Shown: positions 10,433 to 21,932 of the stretch, piece after piece | Numbering within the stretch: the first letter of the stretch is position 1 | Layout of the letters: the number at the start of each line of letters is the position of its first letter | NCBI GenBank assembly: GCA_023053545.1 | Contig: JAKZAN010000214.1 | Coordinates: forward strand, 1 to 64,000 | DNA from: Lepidurus packardi | Lineage: Eukaryota > Arthropoda > Branchiopoda > Notostraca > Triopsidae | DNA: 64,000 bases | Direction of reading: 5' to 3' | Made by a program: the position numbers and the translations under genes | Notes under the pieces: generated by a model | The model's database searches: none | Seen by the model: the letters and a program-made list of their open reading frames with translations, nothing else | Told to the model about the DNA's origin: nothing

Positions 10433-12694
10433 ATGCATATAGATCCTTTGTGTTTCCCCTCGCTGTAAAACTACTGCAAAGATGCACGCTCACTCTTCTC
10501 CAGCACCCAGCTCAATTAGACCAACAGCCTCAGAAATCCACAATCCAACAAGCTCAATGATGGCTATCTCACATCTCTTAAAAATAAATTGGACTTGAGC
10601 CCGACTCTCCCAATGCCTCATCATAGAACTACCAGAAACAAACGAATCGACTCTTTCAGTGGACTAATAGATAGTATCGTCAAAAAAAGTGAGATTAGAT
10701 GTTCCCATATCCTCGACCAGCTGCTTAACCTAAAACACCAGATCGAGAATATATTTGAGGATACTTAGTTGGAGTTTCATGGAATCTGGAAATAAAACCA
10801 AAGTCTCAGAAAGGAACTACACCAGCTTGGAAGGAGACATAAAGCAGAGGAGGATTTGGAAAGACTGATATAAAAGCTAAAAGAAGACATCTCAATCCTG
10901 CAGTCGAGGGAAGCCCAGCTCACTGAACAACTGGATAAAACAGGTAAGAGTAGTTTCTTAACACAAAAGACTCTGGATACTGTCAAGAACGAGTGTTCAA
11001 ATCTACGCCAGATGAACAACTCTATAAGTAAAAAGGTCTAGCAAATCACAACTGCCTCGTAAGAGAAACTTCGGAACATTGAGAAAAGACTCCAGCTTGA
11101 AAAGCAGCAGAAATAGGATCAGGAACGGAGGCTAAAGGGGATAATCCATGAACAGAGAGATACTATCACTGACTTGGAGAGGAAACATAAAGGAGCAGAA
11201 AAAAGGAACTTGGATTTGAATACACAGCATTAGCCTCAGGTCAAGTAAATCATTGAGCTCAGGCACAGGCTCGATGAGGAGAGGAGGAACAGCCAGCACT
11301 TGGATCAAAGTACGAGAAAGAGGATGTAGCAAATAGAGGAATTGAAACATGAAGTTGAGTGCGAAAGGAGGAGGTCGTCGGCAGAAGCAGCAATGGTCAC
11401 GAAGCTATAATCAGAAATCTCAGAGAAGTCCAGAATCTCTCGGAACAGAGACATATAGTCTCTAATAAGTCTCCGAGAACTAGAGCAGCTCAGAAAGGAA
11501 ATAGAAGATGAACGGAGAAAGTCCATATTCTAGGAAGCCAAGTCAAGGGAGCTGCAAGAAGCACTGAACTAGAAGACGGATGCCTTGCAGCACAGCCAGA
11601 AGAATTACTTTTAGATGCTGAGGAAAAGTGATGCTAATGAGAAAGAGATCAGTTCCGTGAGAGAATAGATTGACAAAAAGAAGGAGGAATAGGTGAGTGG
11701 TTATCTGCAGAAGATCAAAGATCTGGAAGAAGTGAGGGATGATCTTTGGGAGAAACTGCAACAAGACCGTGAAGGATTTAAGAGAGCATTAGACTACATG
11801 AAAGAGCTCGAATAGAGATTAGCAGGACGAGAAGGGATGCATGGAGCCGAGGAATTTCAAAAAAGCGATAGGTACAGCGCAGAAGCCTTGAAGCTAAACG
11901 AAGAGTCCGAAAGGGAAACACGCAAGAAATCCCAAAAGTAGTAGAAACAAGCACGATAAATACAATTGTTGAATGAAGAGAACCAGACATTGAAGAGTGA
12001 GTTTTCAGAAGCGTAGGATAAGAGGAAAGACGCAGAGACCATCATGAAGAAGCTGAGCACGAGGTTGGGCGAATCTTTAGAGATAATAAAGTACCTGGAG
12101 AACTAGGATGGGAGTAAGGATGAGGAGATAGATGGGTTGAGGGCAACAGTGAGAGGCATTTTTGCTGAGAAGTGTAGTATATAGTTGAAGTTCAACGAGA
12201 GAAACAAGGAACACGGGATTCAATAAGGATATTTTGGGAGGACTGGTGGCCATGAGTTGTTTAAAATCCAGGAAGAAAACTAGTCAGCGCAAAAAGTCGA
12301 CTTAAGCAATAAGATACGAAGACTAGAAGCCTAGATTTCCCAGAAAGACTCCATTATCTTCCAGGGGAAATACAACTAAAGACGTCTACTCACAACAATC
12401 TAAACTCTCAAAAGAGACCAGAAGTAGGAGAAGAGAAAGTGTCATCCGTAAACCAGCCACAATACCGACATCTCGGAAAAAGACGAAACACCCAGCCAAG
12501 ACACAGAGGCTCGAATCGTGAATTATTGCAGAGAAAGTGATCACGTGAGGAAGGTACTCTAGCTTGAGAGTAAGGTCTACAGGGTGGAGAGAGGGTTAAA
12601 AAGCAGGGGTGTTGGCGAAAGCATTTCAGAGTCAGACGTGGAAGAGTTCGGGGTTTCTGATAAAACAAACACAGAGTATTTCGCCGGAATCTGA
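10433..12694 (+). CDS. Long coiled-coil protein, 753 aa
   Basis: Single exon from ATG 10433 to TGA 12692; another ATG at 10618 is possible. After a Ser/Asn-rich head of about 90 residues, a near-continuous coiled coil of Glu, Lys, Arg, Gln and Leu heptads spans about residues 100-590. The C-terminus is hydrophilic. About 35 UAR codons lie inside the coiled coil, at positions where Glu or Gln suits the heptads equally. Proteins of this kind commonly serve as structural parts of basal bodies, cilia or Golgi; which one cannot be told here. It has no recognisable globular domain. Confidence 0.8.
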
Positions 12695-13189
12695 TTGCTA
12701 GGCTTCACAAAATGAATGGCTAAGTATGTTGGGAATGGTCTTACGTTGATTGACCTTTAGATTTGAAGAGCACAATAAAGCATTAATATTTAAAAGGGTA
12801 TGTTTCTGTAGGGATATTTGTTTATCGGTTTGTAGGCTGATACCGAAAGTATTATAATATTTCTTAGCAATTCCTACTATTGGATGGGACTGCTGCATAA
12901 ACAGGCACTGAGCCTCCGGTCTACCCTGTCCGACTCTGTTGGATGATTGGTCATTGATTGTATTCCTCGTTGACTATTCAGTCGAGACTGGCTGGCTGGG
13001 TGCTGGCTGCACTGTCCATTACGGCCGGACTCAGAGCACAATATATTTTCCAAAACTATGAACTGTCCTGAACTTCACAAATTATAATCCAAATGACTAG
13101 GATTTCCCCTTTAAACCCGACACATACTTTTTGCACTCCTCTCCTAATATAATACATCTATATATTTTTTACAAATTTGGTCCAAAGAA
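12695..13189. other. Intergenic with CTG-rich element
   Basis: Spacer of about 500 bases before the RMND5-like gene. At 12986-13020 there is a GACTGGCTGGCTG... element ending in CTGCACTGTCCATT that resembles one at 16718-16741, also upstream of a gene. No coding region seen. Confidence 0.4.
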
Positions 13190-14707
13190 ATGACATCCTC
13201 AAACCTGACAAACATACTTCAAGTCCTCGAAAAACAGGACAAACGCAATCAGCACGCCCAGAACCACTCCATCCTCGTCCTCGACCATCTCATCAGCCTC
13301 ATCCACAAGACCGAGGAATAGATCGCCAGCCTACCCGATCCGCCCCCATCCCAACAGGAAGCCATTCAATCTAATCCCATGGATACAGAAATACCGCCTG
13401 ACTCTCCTCCATAAATATCTGCCGTCAAGTAGCCCCTAGAGGCCCTACATGAAAAACTGGTCAAACTCAAACCAGCTAGCAACTTTACCAAAGTCCACCA
13501 GCAGACCTACTCTCGAATTTCCAAGCTCTCGAAACAGGTGGACCAAAGCTTTAACGCCCCAGCCTCCACCAGACATAATGGTGCGGAGAAGAGTCTGAAC
13601 GGTTTCAGCCTGTTGGGTAACCACTCCAACGCAAGTCAACAAGGGCCGCAGGTGCCAAACCAAAACAATAGTCGCAATAGCTTTAGCCAGCACAACCGGC
13701 CTAATAGTATGGGTTTCGTCAATAGCAAAAATAATAATACCTCAAAAAATAGTCAGAATGGTGTCAGAGCAGAAGATAGGAAAAAATATAACCCTTTCCC
13801 TCCGCTGGATTCGAATGCCCTAAAGATGTCTATGGCTGAGCATTTCCTCAAAACTGGAAACCTGCAAGCTGCCAAGGCTCTCGACATAACCCATCCCCAG
13901 TACCAACTCTTTGAAGAAGCCTTCAAACTCTACCATGAAGTCCTCAGCGGAAACTACACCAATGCTATCGAGTGGGTCTCTGCTTAGAAACTATATGAAA
14001 CATACTCCTCCTCACTAGAGTTCGAACTTCGCAAACGCTAGTTCCTGCGCATAGCTAATGGCACTAAAAACCAAGCCAATAAACTATAATAGGATCCAGA
14101 TCAAGAACCTGTAGGTTCTTCGCCTTTTCTCCTGAAACAAGAAGCTATCGAGTACTGCAGATGTAACATGAAGAAGTTCATGAGCAATGAGATCTATATG
14201 CCGCAGATCGAAGAACTCATGGGATACCTCGTGCTCTACTCTTCACATGACGATTCTTTCCTCGCCCAGAGATATAAACACTTGGGAGGTTTGGAAGAGT
14301 CAAACCAGTAGATCGCCCAACAGGTGCTACAGGCCTACTTCCAAAGAAACAACATCGGCCTGTTGGACTCCCTGGATATCTGTATCCGAGCGGGTCTGGC
14401 TGTTTAAAACAGTTTTGCGCGTTTCTAACGCCTGCTTTACGAACCAGAACTAATGAAGCAGAGCAAAGAGTCGCTACCGTTCTCGGTGGAACTACCCAGC
14501 TAGTTCAACTACCACTCGATCTTCATCTGTCCGGTCAGCAAGGAAGTGTCGCAACCAGAAGAGAAACCAGTGGTGCTAAAATGCGGACACGTGGTTTCAG
14601 AAGAGTCGTTCAACAGGATCGTGGACAACCGAAACAGGATAAAATTCAAGTGCCCTGTGTGTCATGCGGAGCAGAGACTAGGCGATGTTGTAGAGATTAG
14701 GTTCTGA
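13190..14707 (+). CDS. RMND5/Gid2-like E3 ubiquitin ligase
   Basis: Single exon, 505 residues. A Gln/Asn-rich N-terminal part (residues about 60-200) precedes a LisH-like helix (MSMAEHFLKTGNLQAAKAL), a CTLH-like region (LSGNYTNAIEW, SSSLEFELRK) and a C-terminal degenerate RING: YHSIFICPVSKE, VLKCGHVVSEESF and FKCPVCHAEQ. This order and the HSxFxCPVSKE signature are those of RMND5 (yeast Gid2), the RING subunit of the GID/CTLH ubiquitin ligase that tags metabolic enzymes. The RING lacks some zinc ligands, as is usual in RMND5. A TAG just before FNYHSIF falls where homologues often have Glu. Confidence 0.85.
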
Positions 14708-15038
14708 TCTGTTGCGAACTTAGAGTTAGGGAATTGTTATTTGGTTGTTAAATTTATGAAGATGGATGTTGAGTTAGTTAATGAAAGAGAGAGAGGGAAT
14801 ACGGGCAATGGGACTCATTCATTTGATTGGTTTTGTTAAAGTAGCAATTAGAAAAAACAGAAACGGAAACAGAAATATCAGACCCGCCTATACATTTGTT
14901 GGTTTCCACCCTCTCCTATTCCTCTTTTCACTCGCGTGGAAAACAACTTATCTGAAAAACACTGCAGCCTTTACTCTCACATTTTCTGACTATTTTAAAT
15001 TCCATACTCCTCCATAACACTCCATCCACACACTCAAA
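14708..15038. other. Intergenic, no gene recognised
   Basis: Spacer between two plus-strand genes. An open frame at 14781-15017 overlaps the A/T-rich leader and has no motif. Nothing else seen. Confidence 0.4.
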
Positions 15039-16112
15039 ATGAACAGAACTCACCATCACGGCAACCACTCCCTTACTCCCAATCTAGCTCACTCCTTCTC
15101 AGCCTCTGACCTCAAATATGCACAACTCCCATTCTAATCCAAAAAACTCAACTACAGGGTAGTCTTTCCTGATAAGAATAAGAAAAATAAAGCCTCACTC
15201 AGGTTCTGGGATCAGGCAAACAAGCTCATCAATTATTCGGCTTCGGAGTTAAGTGAGCACTCACATACCAGCTCAGCAAAGCACTTACTCGCTATAATTC
15301 CATCGGAGACCTCTTTATGCAATGGGGTGAACCCCCCTACCGGAAATGCTGGCTACACGGAATGGAAAATAGCTGCTGATCAGCTAAACTCAAAAGTTGA
15401 GGTTGAAAGAAAATTACAAATCTATGATCAGCCTTTCTCCTTTCTCACCTCGATTGGTGGCAAGCTTACTGATATCAGCAAAATCAACCAGCAAGATAAT
15501 TTTGAGAACACTGTGAAAATACCCAACACCATTAAAAAGAAACCTCGAGGGGGTTTAGCCACCTAAAGAAAAGCCGATAACTTGAAGACTCTACAGTGTG
15601 AGAGGATCAGCTCTGCAGTGAGCCGTACATCTGCATCGAAAAGGCCAAAGTCTGCGAAACCTGGAGTGATTGGTGTGTTCGTAAACTTCGAAGTAGGCAA
15701 CTTAAGGCATTCGTAATTTACTCGAACCCATGTGAAGGCAGGCAGTCGATAGAACCAAGTCGACTTCCCAACCAACTATACGAAAAACCGCATATCCTTC
15801 GACGACCATGAACTCATTTTCAATGATGAGAATGACGCGAAGATGGGTGCCGGCAACCACGATCTGACTAGGGTTACAACGTAAAACAAGGTGAGACCTT
15901 CGACGGCACTAGAACGAGGAGAAAGTGTGAAGACCAGAATGAAGAGACCGCATACCGGAAAGCATCAGCGTGCGCCATTCATCAGCCGAGAGTAGCTGTT
16001 GTCAGCTAAGCAGAGGGTGTAGAAGAATAAAATGAGGATGCCGACGAACTGGTATTCGTAGAAAAAGGAAGTCTAGGTTGCCCAGCCGAAGTTGATAACA
16101 GAATAGCTATGA
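15039..16112 (+). CDS. Hypothetical basic protein, 357 aa
   Basis: Single exon, ATG in a typical AAAATG context, TGA at 16110. The protein is hydrophilic and basic, without membrane segments. Around residues 190-270 and towards the C-terminus it has Lys/Arg/Pro-rich stretches (SKRPKSAKPGV, RPHTGKHQRAPF), reminiscent of microtubule- or cilium-associated ciliate proteins, but I recognise no domain. About nine UAR codons are read as Glu. Function unknown. Confidence 0.65.
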
Positions 16113-17026
16113 TGGAATAAATCGATTTATTCGTATATGCAAAATCTAACAATGGAAGTCCGAAAGGAGCTTGAGTACCTATTTCATCCGAACCATATAT
16201 AATAAAAATAGAATTTGGGGTGGTATAATGCAAATGTTGGGGCAGTTTTTCACTACCACAGACAATCAACATCGCGAGCACATCCATTTTGCAGTACTTT
16301 GTTAGTCTGCACAGACGATCAGGAGTGGCAACTATTTATTGTCGAGCAGGTGTTGAGAATTTGTGGACTCCCTACGTCATTGTGAGGGGATCAGGCATGC
16401 GAGTACTCTCCTAGAGCAGTTAATAGGGTCGGAAGTGTACCTTAAGTGTTCTAGCAGCTCCTGCTTCTGCCTTCACTTATAAATGTGTATTATAGTTTTT
16501 GCGATGATATTGGGATTATGATAGAGCCAAAATTCGAGCACTTTCTATTGAGTATTGGTAGCAGTAGTTGTATTTTTAAAATATCACATATCTGTATTAG
16601 GAGTACTTTTATGTAACTTTTATTAGTTCTTATTTACTTATCGTAGTTCGGAAAACCTGATCCAAAAAACCAACAAAACAGAACAGAGTTCGAAATGCCA
16701 TTCAATCAAAGATTCGTGACTGGCTGACTGCGCTGCCCATTTGTCTAGAGTCTCTCAGCCTCAAAGTCAGTTAGCCAGCAGTCGTGGAGCATCACCCATT
16801 TATACTTAGGCGTAGTTGAGAGTACTTTTCTACAAAATAGTAATATCAACGCACATATCCATCGCTATTCATAAATAAAAATTAAAGCAGGATTGGACAA
16901 GCATAAGATCTATACCCAAGCAAATTCTATACAAATAAAAAGGTTCACTCGATCATAATCAAATAATTCACCTATATCCTTTTTCCATACGCCTAATCGA
17001 TAAAACTATACGACAACAACTTTTCC
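16113..17026. other. Longest spacer, about 0.9 kb
   Basis: No coding region stands out on either strand. A GACTGGCTGACTG block at 16718-16730 is followed by an imperfect inverted copy (CAGTTAGCCAGCAGTC, 16768-16783), so a hairpin is possible. 16840-17026 is AT-rich and probably the promoter of the surface-protein gene. Confidence 0.4.
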
Positions 17027-18490
17027 ATGGACAGACTCTCTAGAATCGAAGACATCAACCGGAAGTACCTCCAAGCTGGCTCCCCTCTCAGAGGAACCGC
17101 CCCTGTCAGGACTGAGAACATCATCGTCTCCCCCTCCCCCGTCTACGCTAATGTCGTCGCAGCTTCTCCTGTGTCTTTCAACAGCTACGAGAATAGGGTA
17201 TCTATTCCCAACACCATGACCACAACTACTGTCCCTGCTCCCCCAGTGACCTTCAACCATCCTGTCTCTACTTCCTCCGTTTTCCGCAATTCAGGTGTCA
17301 GAGTTATTGACAGTGGAATTAGGAACTCTCAAGTCATCATGGCTGCCCCTAACCCAGTCATGGTTAGCCCTGTTGCCTATGCTCGGACCACAACCGTTGT
17401 CCCAAATACCCCTGCGATGAATGGTACTCTCTATGTTTCTGAAGCTCCTGTACAGACAGTGACTACTACTAGACACTCCTACGCTCCCCCGGTCCAAACT
17501 TATGAACAGATGAGGTCTGCTCCTGTTTACAGTAAACCTACTGAGACTGGTTGTGCACCTTGTTGCGGCTGCCCATGGTGGGTTCTTGCTCTTCTTTTGG
17601 GCCTAGCACTCCTTGGACTCGTTCTGGGTCTCATATTCGGCTTAAGGAAGACTGATGCTTCTAGTAGTACCGCCACTACTATCAGCTGCCCTGCCGGTAA
17701 GTTTAGTAGAAATGGAGCTTGTGTTGCCCGTTGTGGCGCAGGGTTGACGTTCGAAAGTCAGAAGAGCAACAAGTGTGTCAGTTCAAACTGTTCTTTCAAA
17801 GCTCCCATCACAAATCAACCTGTTGTTGCGTACTATTTCAACGGGTCCTGCCAAACTGCCAACGTGCTTTGTCCTACTGTTGGTCAGGATTGGGATCCTA
17901 ATACCGAGAAGTGCTATAATGTGTGTCCCGAAGGTTTCTCTTTTGGCACTGGCAGAATCTGCCGCAAGAACTGTCCCGCCAATCAAGGGTACGTTGAAAA
18001 CTCGAACTTCACCCAGTGCAGAGCATGCACCTCAAATGAAGTCTTTAACGCCACTACCAAAATGTGTGTCGCTACTTCTACTTCTTCTAGTTCATCTGCT
18101 TCGACCGATTCTACTGTTTCTAAAACTGGATCTAGTGGCTCGAGCTCCTCTTCGTCTAACTCCAGTGCTGCTGTGGTTTGCGCAGACCCTACTGATTTCG
18201 TCTTCCAGGGCAAATGCCTCAAATGCCCTACTGGAAGTTCTTGGAATGGAACTAACTGTGTGAAGAAAACTCAGGTTGCAACGACTACAACCACCCCCAC
18301 AAGCACTACCACCTCAAGCACAGTTCCGAGCACAACAACCCATACAAACTCGACAACGACTACCACTACTTCATCAAGTGTGCCGACAACAAATTCAAGC
18401 AGTAAGAGTAGCACCGTTGTATATGCTAGACACACGCAAAAGATAAAAAACCCGTCTAAGGCTTCTGGATCTTTTAAACTTGATAATTGA
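17027..18490 (+). CDS. Cys-rich single-pass surface protein
   Basis: Single exon, 487 residues. Residues 1-175 are Pro/Val/Thr/Ser-rich and contain no Cys. A Cys block (GCAPCCGCPWW, likely palmitoylated) leads into one hydrophobic helix (about 187-207). The following region has some 20 Cys in CPxG..., CxxC and NxS/T-rich repeats, like growth-factor-receptor or ciliate surface-antigen modules, interrupted by Ser-rich and ending in Thr-rich mucin-like linkers. There is no signal peptide, so the Cys-rich part probably faces outside with the N-terminus in the cytosol. Not one TAA or TAG codon occurs in 487 codons, unlike almost all neighbours. Confidence 0.8.
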   Translation: MDRLSRIEDINRKYLQAGSPLRGTAPVRTENIIVSPSPVYANVVAASPVSFNSYENRVSIPNTMTTTTVPAPPVTFNHPVSTSSVFRNSGVRVIDSGIRNSQVIMAAPNPVMVSPVAYARTTTVVPNTPAMNGTLYVSEAPVQTVTTTRHSYAPPVQTYEQMRSAPVYSKPTETGCAPCCGCPWWVLALLLGLALLGLVLGLIFGLRKTDASSSTATTISCPAGKFSRNGACVARCGAGLTFESQKSNKCVSSNCSFKAPITNQPVVAYYFNGSCQTANVLCPTVGQDWDPNTEKCYNVCPEGFSFGTGRICRKNCPANQGYVENSNFTQCRACTSNEVFNATTKMCVATSTSSSSSASTDSTVSKTGSSGSSSSSSNSSAAVVCADPTDFVFQGKCLKCPTGSSWNGTNCVKKTQVATTTTTPTSTTTSSTVPSTTTHTNSTTTTTTSSSVPTTNSSSKSSTVVYARHTQKIKNPSKASGSFKLDN

Positions 18491-18777
18491 TAGGTTTAAT
18501 CTTTTTTCCTCCTTTGAGTAAAATCAGAGGAGCAAGCAGATTGTCGAAGAATAGTACATTATTTTTTATCAGTTTAGTTTTAAAAGTATTGATTCAGACG
18601 TCCTTTGTGATAGATTGGTCGGGGCTCTATCCAAGATGCTGCAGTGTTTTGGACCTCTGTCTCTAATATTATATCTTTTAGGATTTGACATAAAAATACT
18701 CTTCCTTCGTCCAATACTTTAAATATGTTAACTTAGATGATCGGATATTGGACTACCATGTCTGCTATTAGATGAAT

Positions 18778-19614
18778 TCATAAAATGTCGCTCACAGCTC
18801 TCTGGTTGATTTCATTCTCCGTCAGTGCCGGCGAATGTCCCCCGATCTCGCTGCGAACAGGGTATAGATTAGGGCTGATCTGAGAGCCACTCCCAACTAC
18901 TCTGTCCAAGTAGAAGTGCATCTTGCCTAGTGTTCTGTTTTGTGGTTGCAACTCTGCCGGCAGGCTACTTCTCTACACTAAAGGAGGTCTTTCAAAATTG
19001 GCAGTTCTCTTCAACCAGTCCTTCCAGGATTCTCGAGGATCGATAACTGGATCTTCGTAGGTTTTCTTTGGCCTTACATATAATGCCTCCTCATCGATTC
19101 GGTCTGGAGTCACACCGTCATCTAGACTTTGCAGGAATTTCTAGTAGTTCACGTATCGAAAGAACATTTTGCTTGCCTTTTGTTAGTAGAAGTCTGAGTT
19201 CTTGTGCTCAGGAGCGGATTTCGTCCCTCTAATATACCATGCTACTTCGTAATTACCAGCGAGTATAGCCTGATCTATAATGGTTAGTCCACTTGACGTC
19301 TAGCCTGTAAGGATTGCACCTTTAGAATAGAGATACTTCAGGAGATCAAGTTTATCTCTTCGGGCAGCCACAAACGTACAAGTTTCACCTTTGCCATTGG
19401 GTAGATCGATGTCTGCTCCGAGTTAGATAAGTAAGTCTATCATGGGGGTGTCTCCCCGCCAGGTGGCACGCGTGAGGGCAGTGACCTGGGAGTCTGAAGT
19501 AAGGACCTGATTAACGAGGTCTGGGTTATTCTTGAGTAGTTCGCGAACTTGCTGGCGATCGGATTTTTCGATATGCCAGTACAGGCGTTCCCTTTTGGAG
19601 TATACGTTTCCCAT
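18778..19614 (-). CDS. Ankyrin-repeat protein, probably N-myristoylated
   Basis: Single exon, 278 residues. The N-terminus MGNVYSKRE has Gly2 and Ser6, a myristoylation-type context. Residues about 12-120 contain three ankyrin-like repeats, with pieces such as TALTRATWRGDTPMIDLL and LGADIDLPNGKGETCTFVAA; the Glu between LLI and LGAD is TAA. The C-terminal half is hydrophilic and unrelated to anything I know. Ankyrin repeats bind proteins; with a lipid anchor this is likely a membrane adaptor. Confidence 0.8.
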
Positions 19615-20235
19615 GATGTATGTGTATGCGTATGTGTTCTTGATTGTAAAGTATATAATTTTTCATGGAAGTATAGGAGAGCGGCTAATGCAAGGTCTCC
19701 CATATTCGATTATTGTGCATGGGGATTTCATTTGTTCGCTCAGTGCTGATTACAGTGTTTATATTGATTGCATTAAAACTAGTAAAGATGGGGTTCCTTG
19801 ATTTGGAGACGAGATAACTTAGCAGTGACTTCCCAATTTAAATCTCTCTTCCTATTTATATAAATACCAAGATTAGGGATATAACCTTAAGTCAAGACAC
19901 ACGGCTGGCGCTTAAGCATATTGATGTTGGATTAGAGTGTTGGGAAGTCGCGCCAAAAATAGTTTTAAGTGAGAAATCATCAGCAACCGTGTCGTGTTAA
20001 TGTTTGGATGGCTAGCACCAGCAGAGGGAGGCACCGTGACCTCGACCTACAAAGCGTGTTAATGGACACCCAACCAATGACTGACCTTCCGATTCTTCCA
20101 ATAGGAAAATAAAATCTTTAAAAAATCACAAATATCCAAAACACACTAAAAAAGGTATATTTAAATCCAAGGGAAAAAGGGTTTTTCAATATAAATACAA
20201 AAAGCGAACACAGATCCAAAAACAAATTAACAGCA
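19615..20235. other. Divergent promoter region, about 0.6 kb
   Basis: Lies between the ankyrin gene and the DNA polymerase subunit gene. 20090-20235 is strongly A-rich. No open frame with family features, RNA gene or repeat seen. Confidence 0.4.
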
Positions 20236-21624
20236 ATGGAGATTGAACTTGACTTTTCCGAGGCTTACTACAAGCTCATACGAGAGGCACCCGAGGATGA
20301 AGTCCTGAGCATCGACACTTTGAAACCTTACTGTCTTCTCTAGCGCACAGCCTACTTCAAACCTCAGAATGGGGACTCTTTTGATTTGCAATACAATACT
20401 ATGTGCGTGGACAGACTAAGAAGAATCACGCCTCGCTTCCCTAACCATATAAATAAAATTGATATCTCAATCCTCTCCACCTTCAAGAAAAATGAAGTCT
20501 GCTTTATCATTGGTCAAGTAAGCTCCCTGGATAGGCCCAAGAGGACTAGATAATCCAAGTATCTAGAACTCATCACAGTTAGAGAGTAGTTGGTAAAGAG
20601 GCAGAAAGAGGATGAGTAGAAGCGATTAGAGAAGTAGGCTCGCAATGAGTTCGGCATGGAGGATGAGACTGGTAAAATAAAAATAGTATTGAACGATAGG
20701 ATCCAACACCTTGGCTGCTTGTTAGTCGGAGTTGTTGGTGCAAAAGGATTTTTCAACCGAGAACTCAATCGGTTTGTTTGCGATGAGATAATCTTCCCAA
20801 ACCTTCTTTCGCAGACCTTCCTGATCCCCAGACCCAGTATGAATCAATCATTTTTCCAGAGCGCCAAGAAGGAAAGTAGATACCTGATGTTTTTGTCGGG
20901 GATGAAGCTGGATCAAGACTACAAGTATCTGGAGGACTTGCTGTGTCGCCTCAGCAAAACCCCGTTAATCAACTAGATCATAGCCAATATCTCTGGCATC
21001 GTGCTGGCGGGAGGACTCAACCATTCTATGGGCTTCAAGAGCGGCAAGGCAGATAATAATTATGTGGCAAGAATTAAGCAATTTAACCGATATCTCGAAT
21101 CTCTTCTGGAGTTCAGCGATGTCTACTTGATGCAAGCACTGCAGGATTCGCCGAATGACGCCCTACTTCCTCTTAGCCCCATCGATAAAGGACTGCTCTC
21201 CAATAGCAACAATCGAAACCCACGCCTTCAGAGATGTTCAAATCCTGAGGTGTTCGCCTACGCCCATAAAACTAAGGTGCCCCTCAATATTTTGGGTACT
21301 TGTGGCGAGAACGTACAAAATTTGATGGAGGAGTGTGGCTTTGAGCACGAAATTGAAGCTATGCATCATCAACTGGCCATCGGACATCTTGCACCTACTT
21401 TCCCCTAAAACTTCAAGGTGATGCCAGGCAAAGTCGATAAGTTCATATTGGACAGCCTCCCTAACCTGTATTTCAGCGCAGGAAAACAATACCAGGCAAA
21501 GCCATATTTCGTGGGAGGAAACGAGGGAAAGTGGTGTCAGACGATCGTAATTCCAGAATTCCGGAAGGGAATCGTGCTAGTGAACATGGACGACCTCTCG
21601 AGCACTCTGATCCAGCCGAACTGA
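20236..21624 (+). CDS. POLD2: DNA polymerase delta subunit 2 (B subunit)
   Basis: Single exon, 462 residues, the normal length for this family. An N-terminal OB-fold-like part is followed by the inactive calcineurin-like domain. Recognisable pieces are ISGIVLAGG, VYLMQALQDSPND, LLPLSPI, NPRLQRCSNPEVF, ILGTCGENVQNLME, HLAPTFP and a C-terminal IVIPEFRKGIVLVNMDDL. The subunit holds the catalytic subunit and accessory subunits of the replicative polymerase together in the nucleus. The family has lost phosphodiesterase activity, and here too the metal ligands are mostly absent. Eight or so UAR codons are concentrated in the charged linker around residues 110-135. Confidence 0.9.
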
Positions 21625-21932
21625 AGAGGCAAACCCGTCGCGATAACAGCAAATTTTGGTTATTTATATTTATGGGATTTTGAATAGTCCTATTTTTGGC
21701 GGTAATGACTTACAATTTATTTATTCAGCCCATGGGACTGAGGGGTCAATTTTAAAGCCACTCTGTTGTTGACATTGAATGGCGAATCAAGTGTTGACTA
21801 TTGACTCTTTAACCAATATTTCCATTATACCACGACCAAAAGCAAATCAAGTGTTCTAACTCAGATATGTGAAGATGTAGATTAGACAATACCTATTACA
21901 ACAACACTTCACATAAATTATTGTCACATCCT
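21625..21932. other. Convergent 3' spacer
   Basis: Lies between the 3' ends of the polymerase subunit gene and the Rab gene. No coding region or structure seen. Confidence 0.4.

Noticed and set aside
17775..18263. Second frame inside the surface-protein gene
   Set aside because: Shadow of the Cys-rich gene; the main frame has ordered Cys spacing, a TM helix and glycosylation sites.
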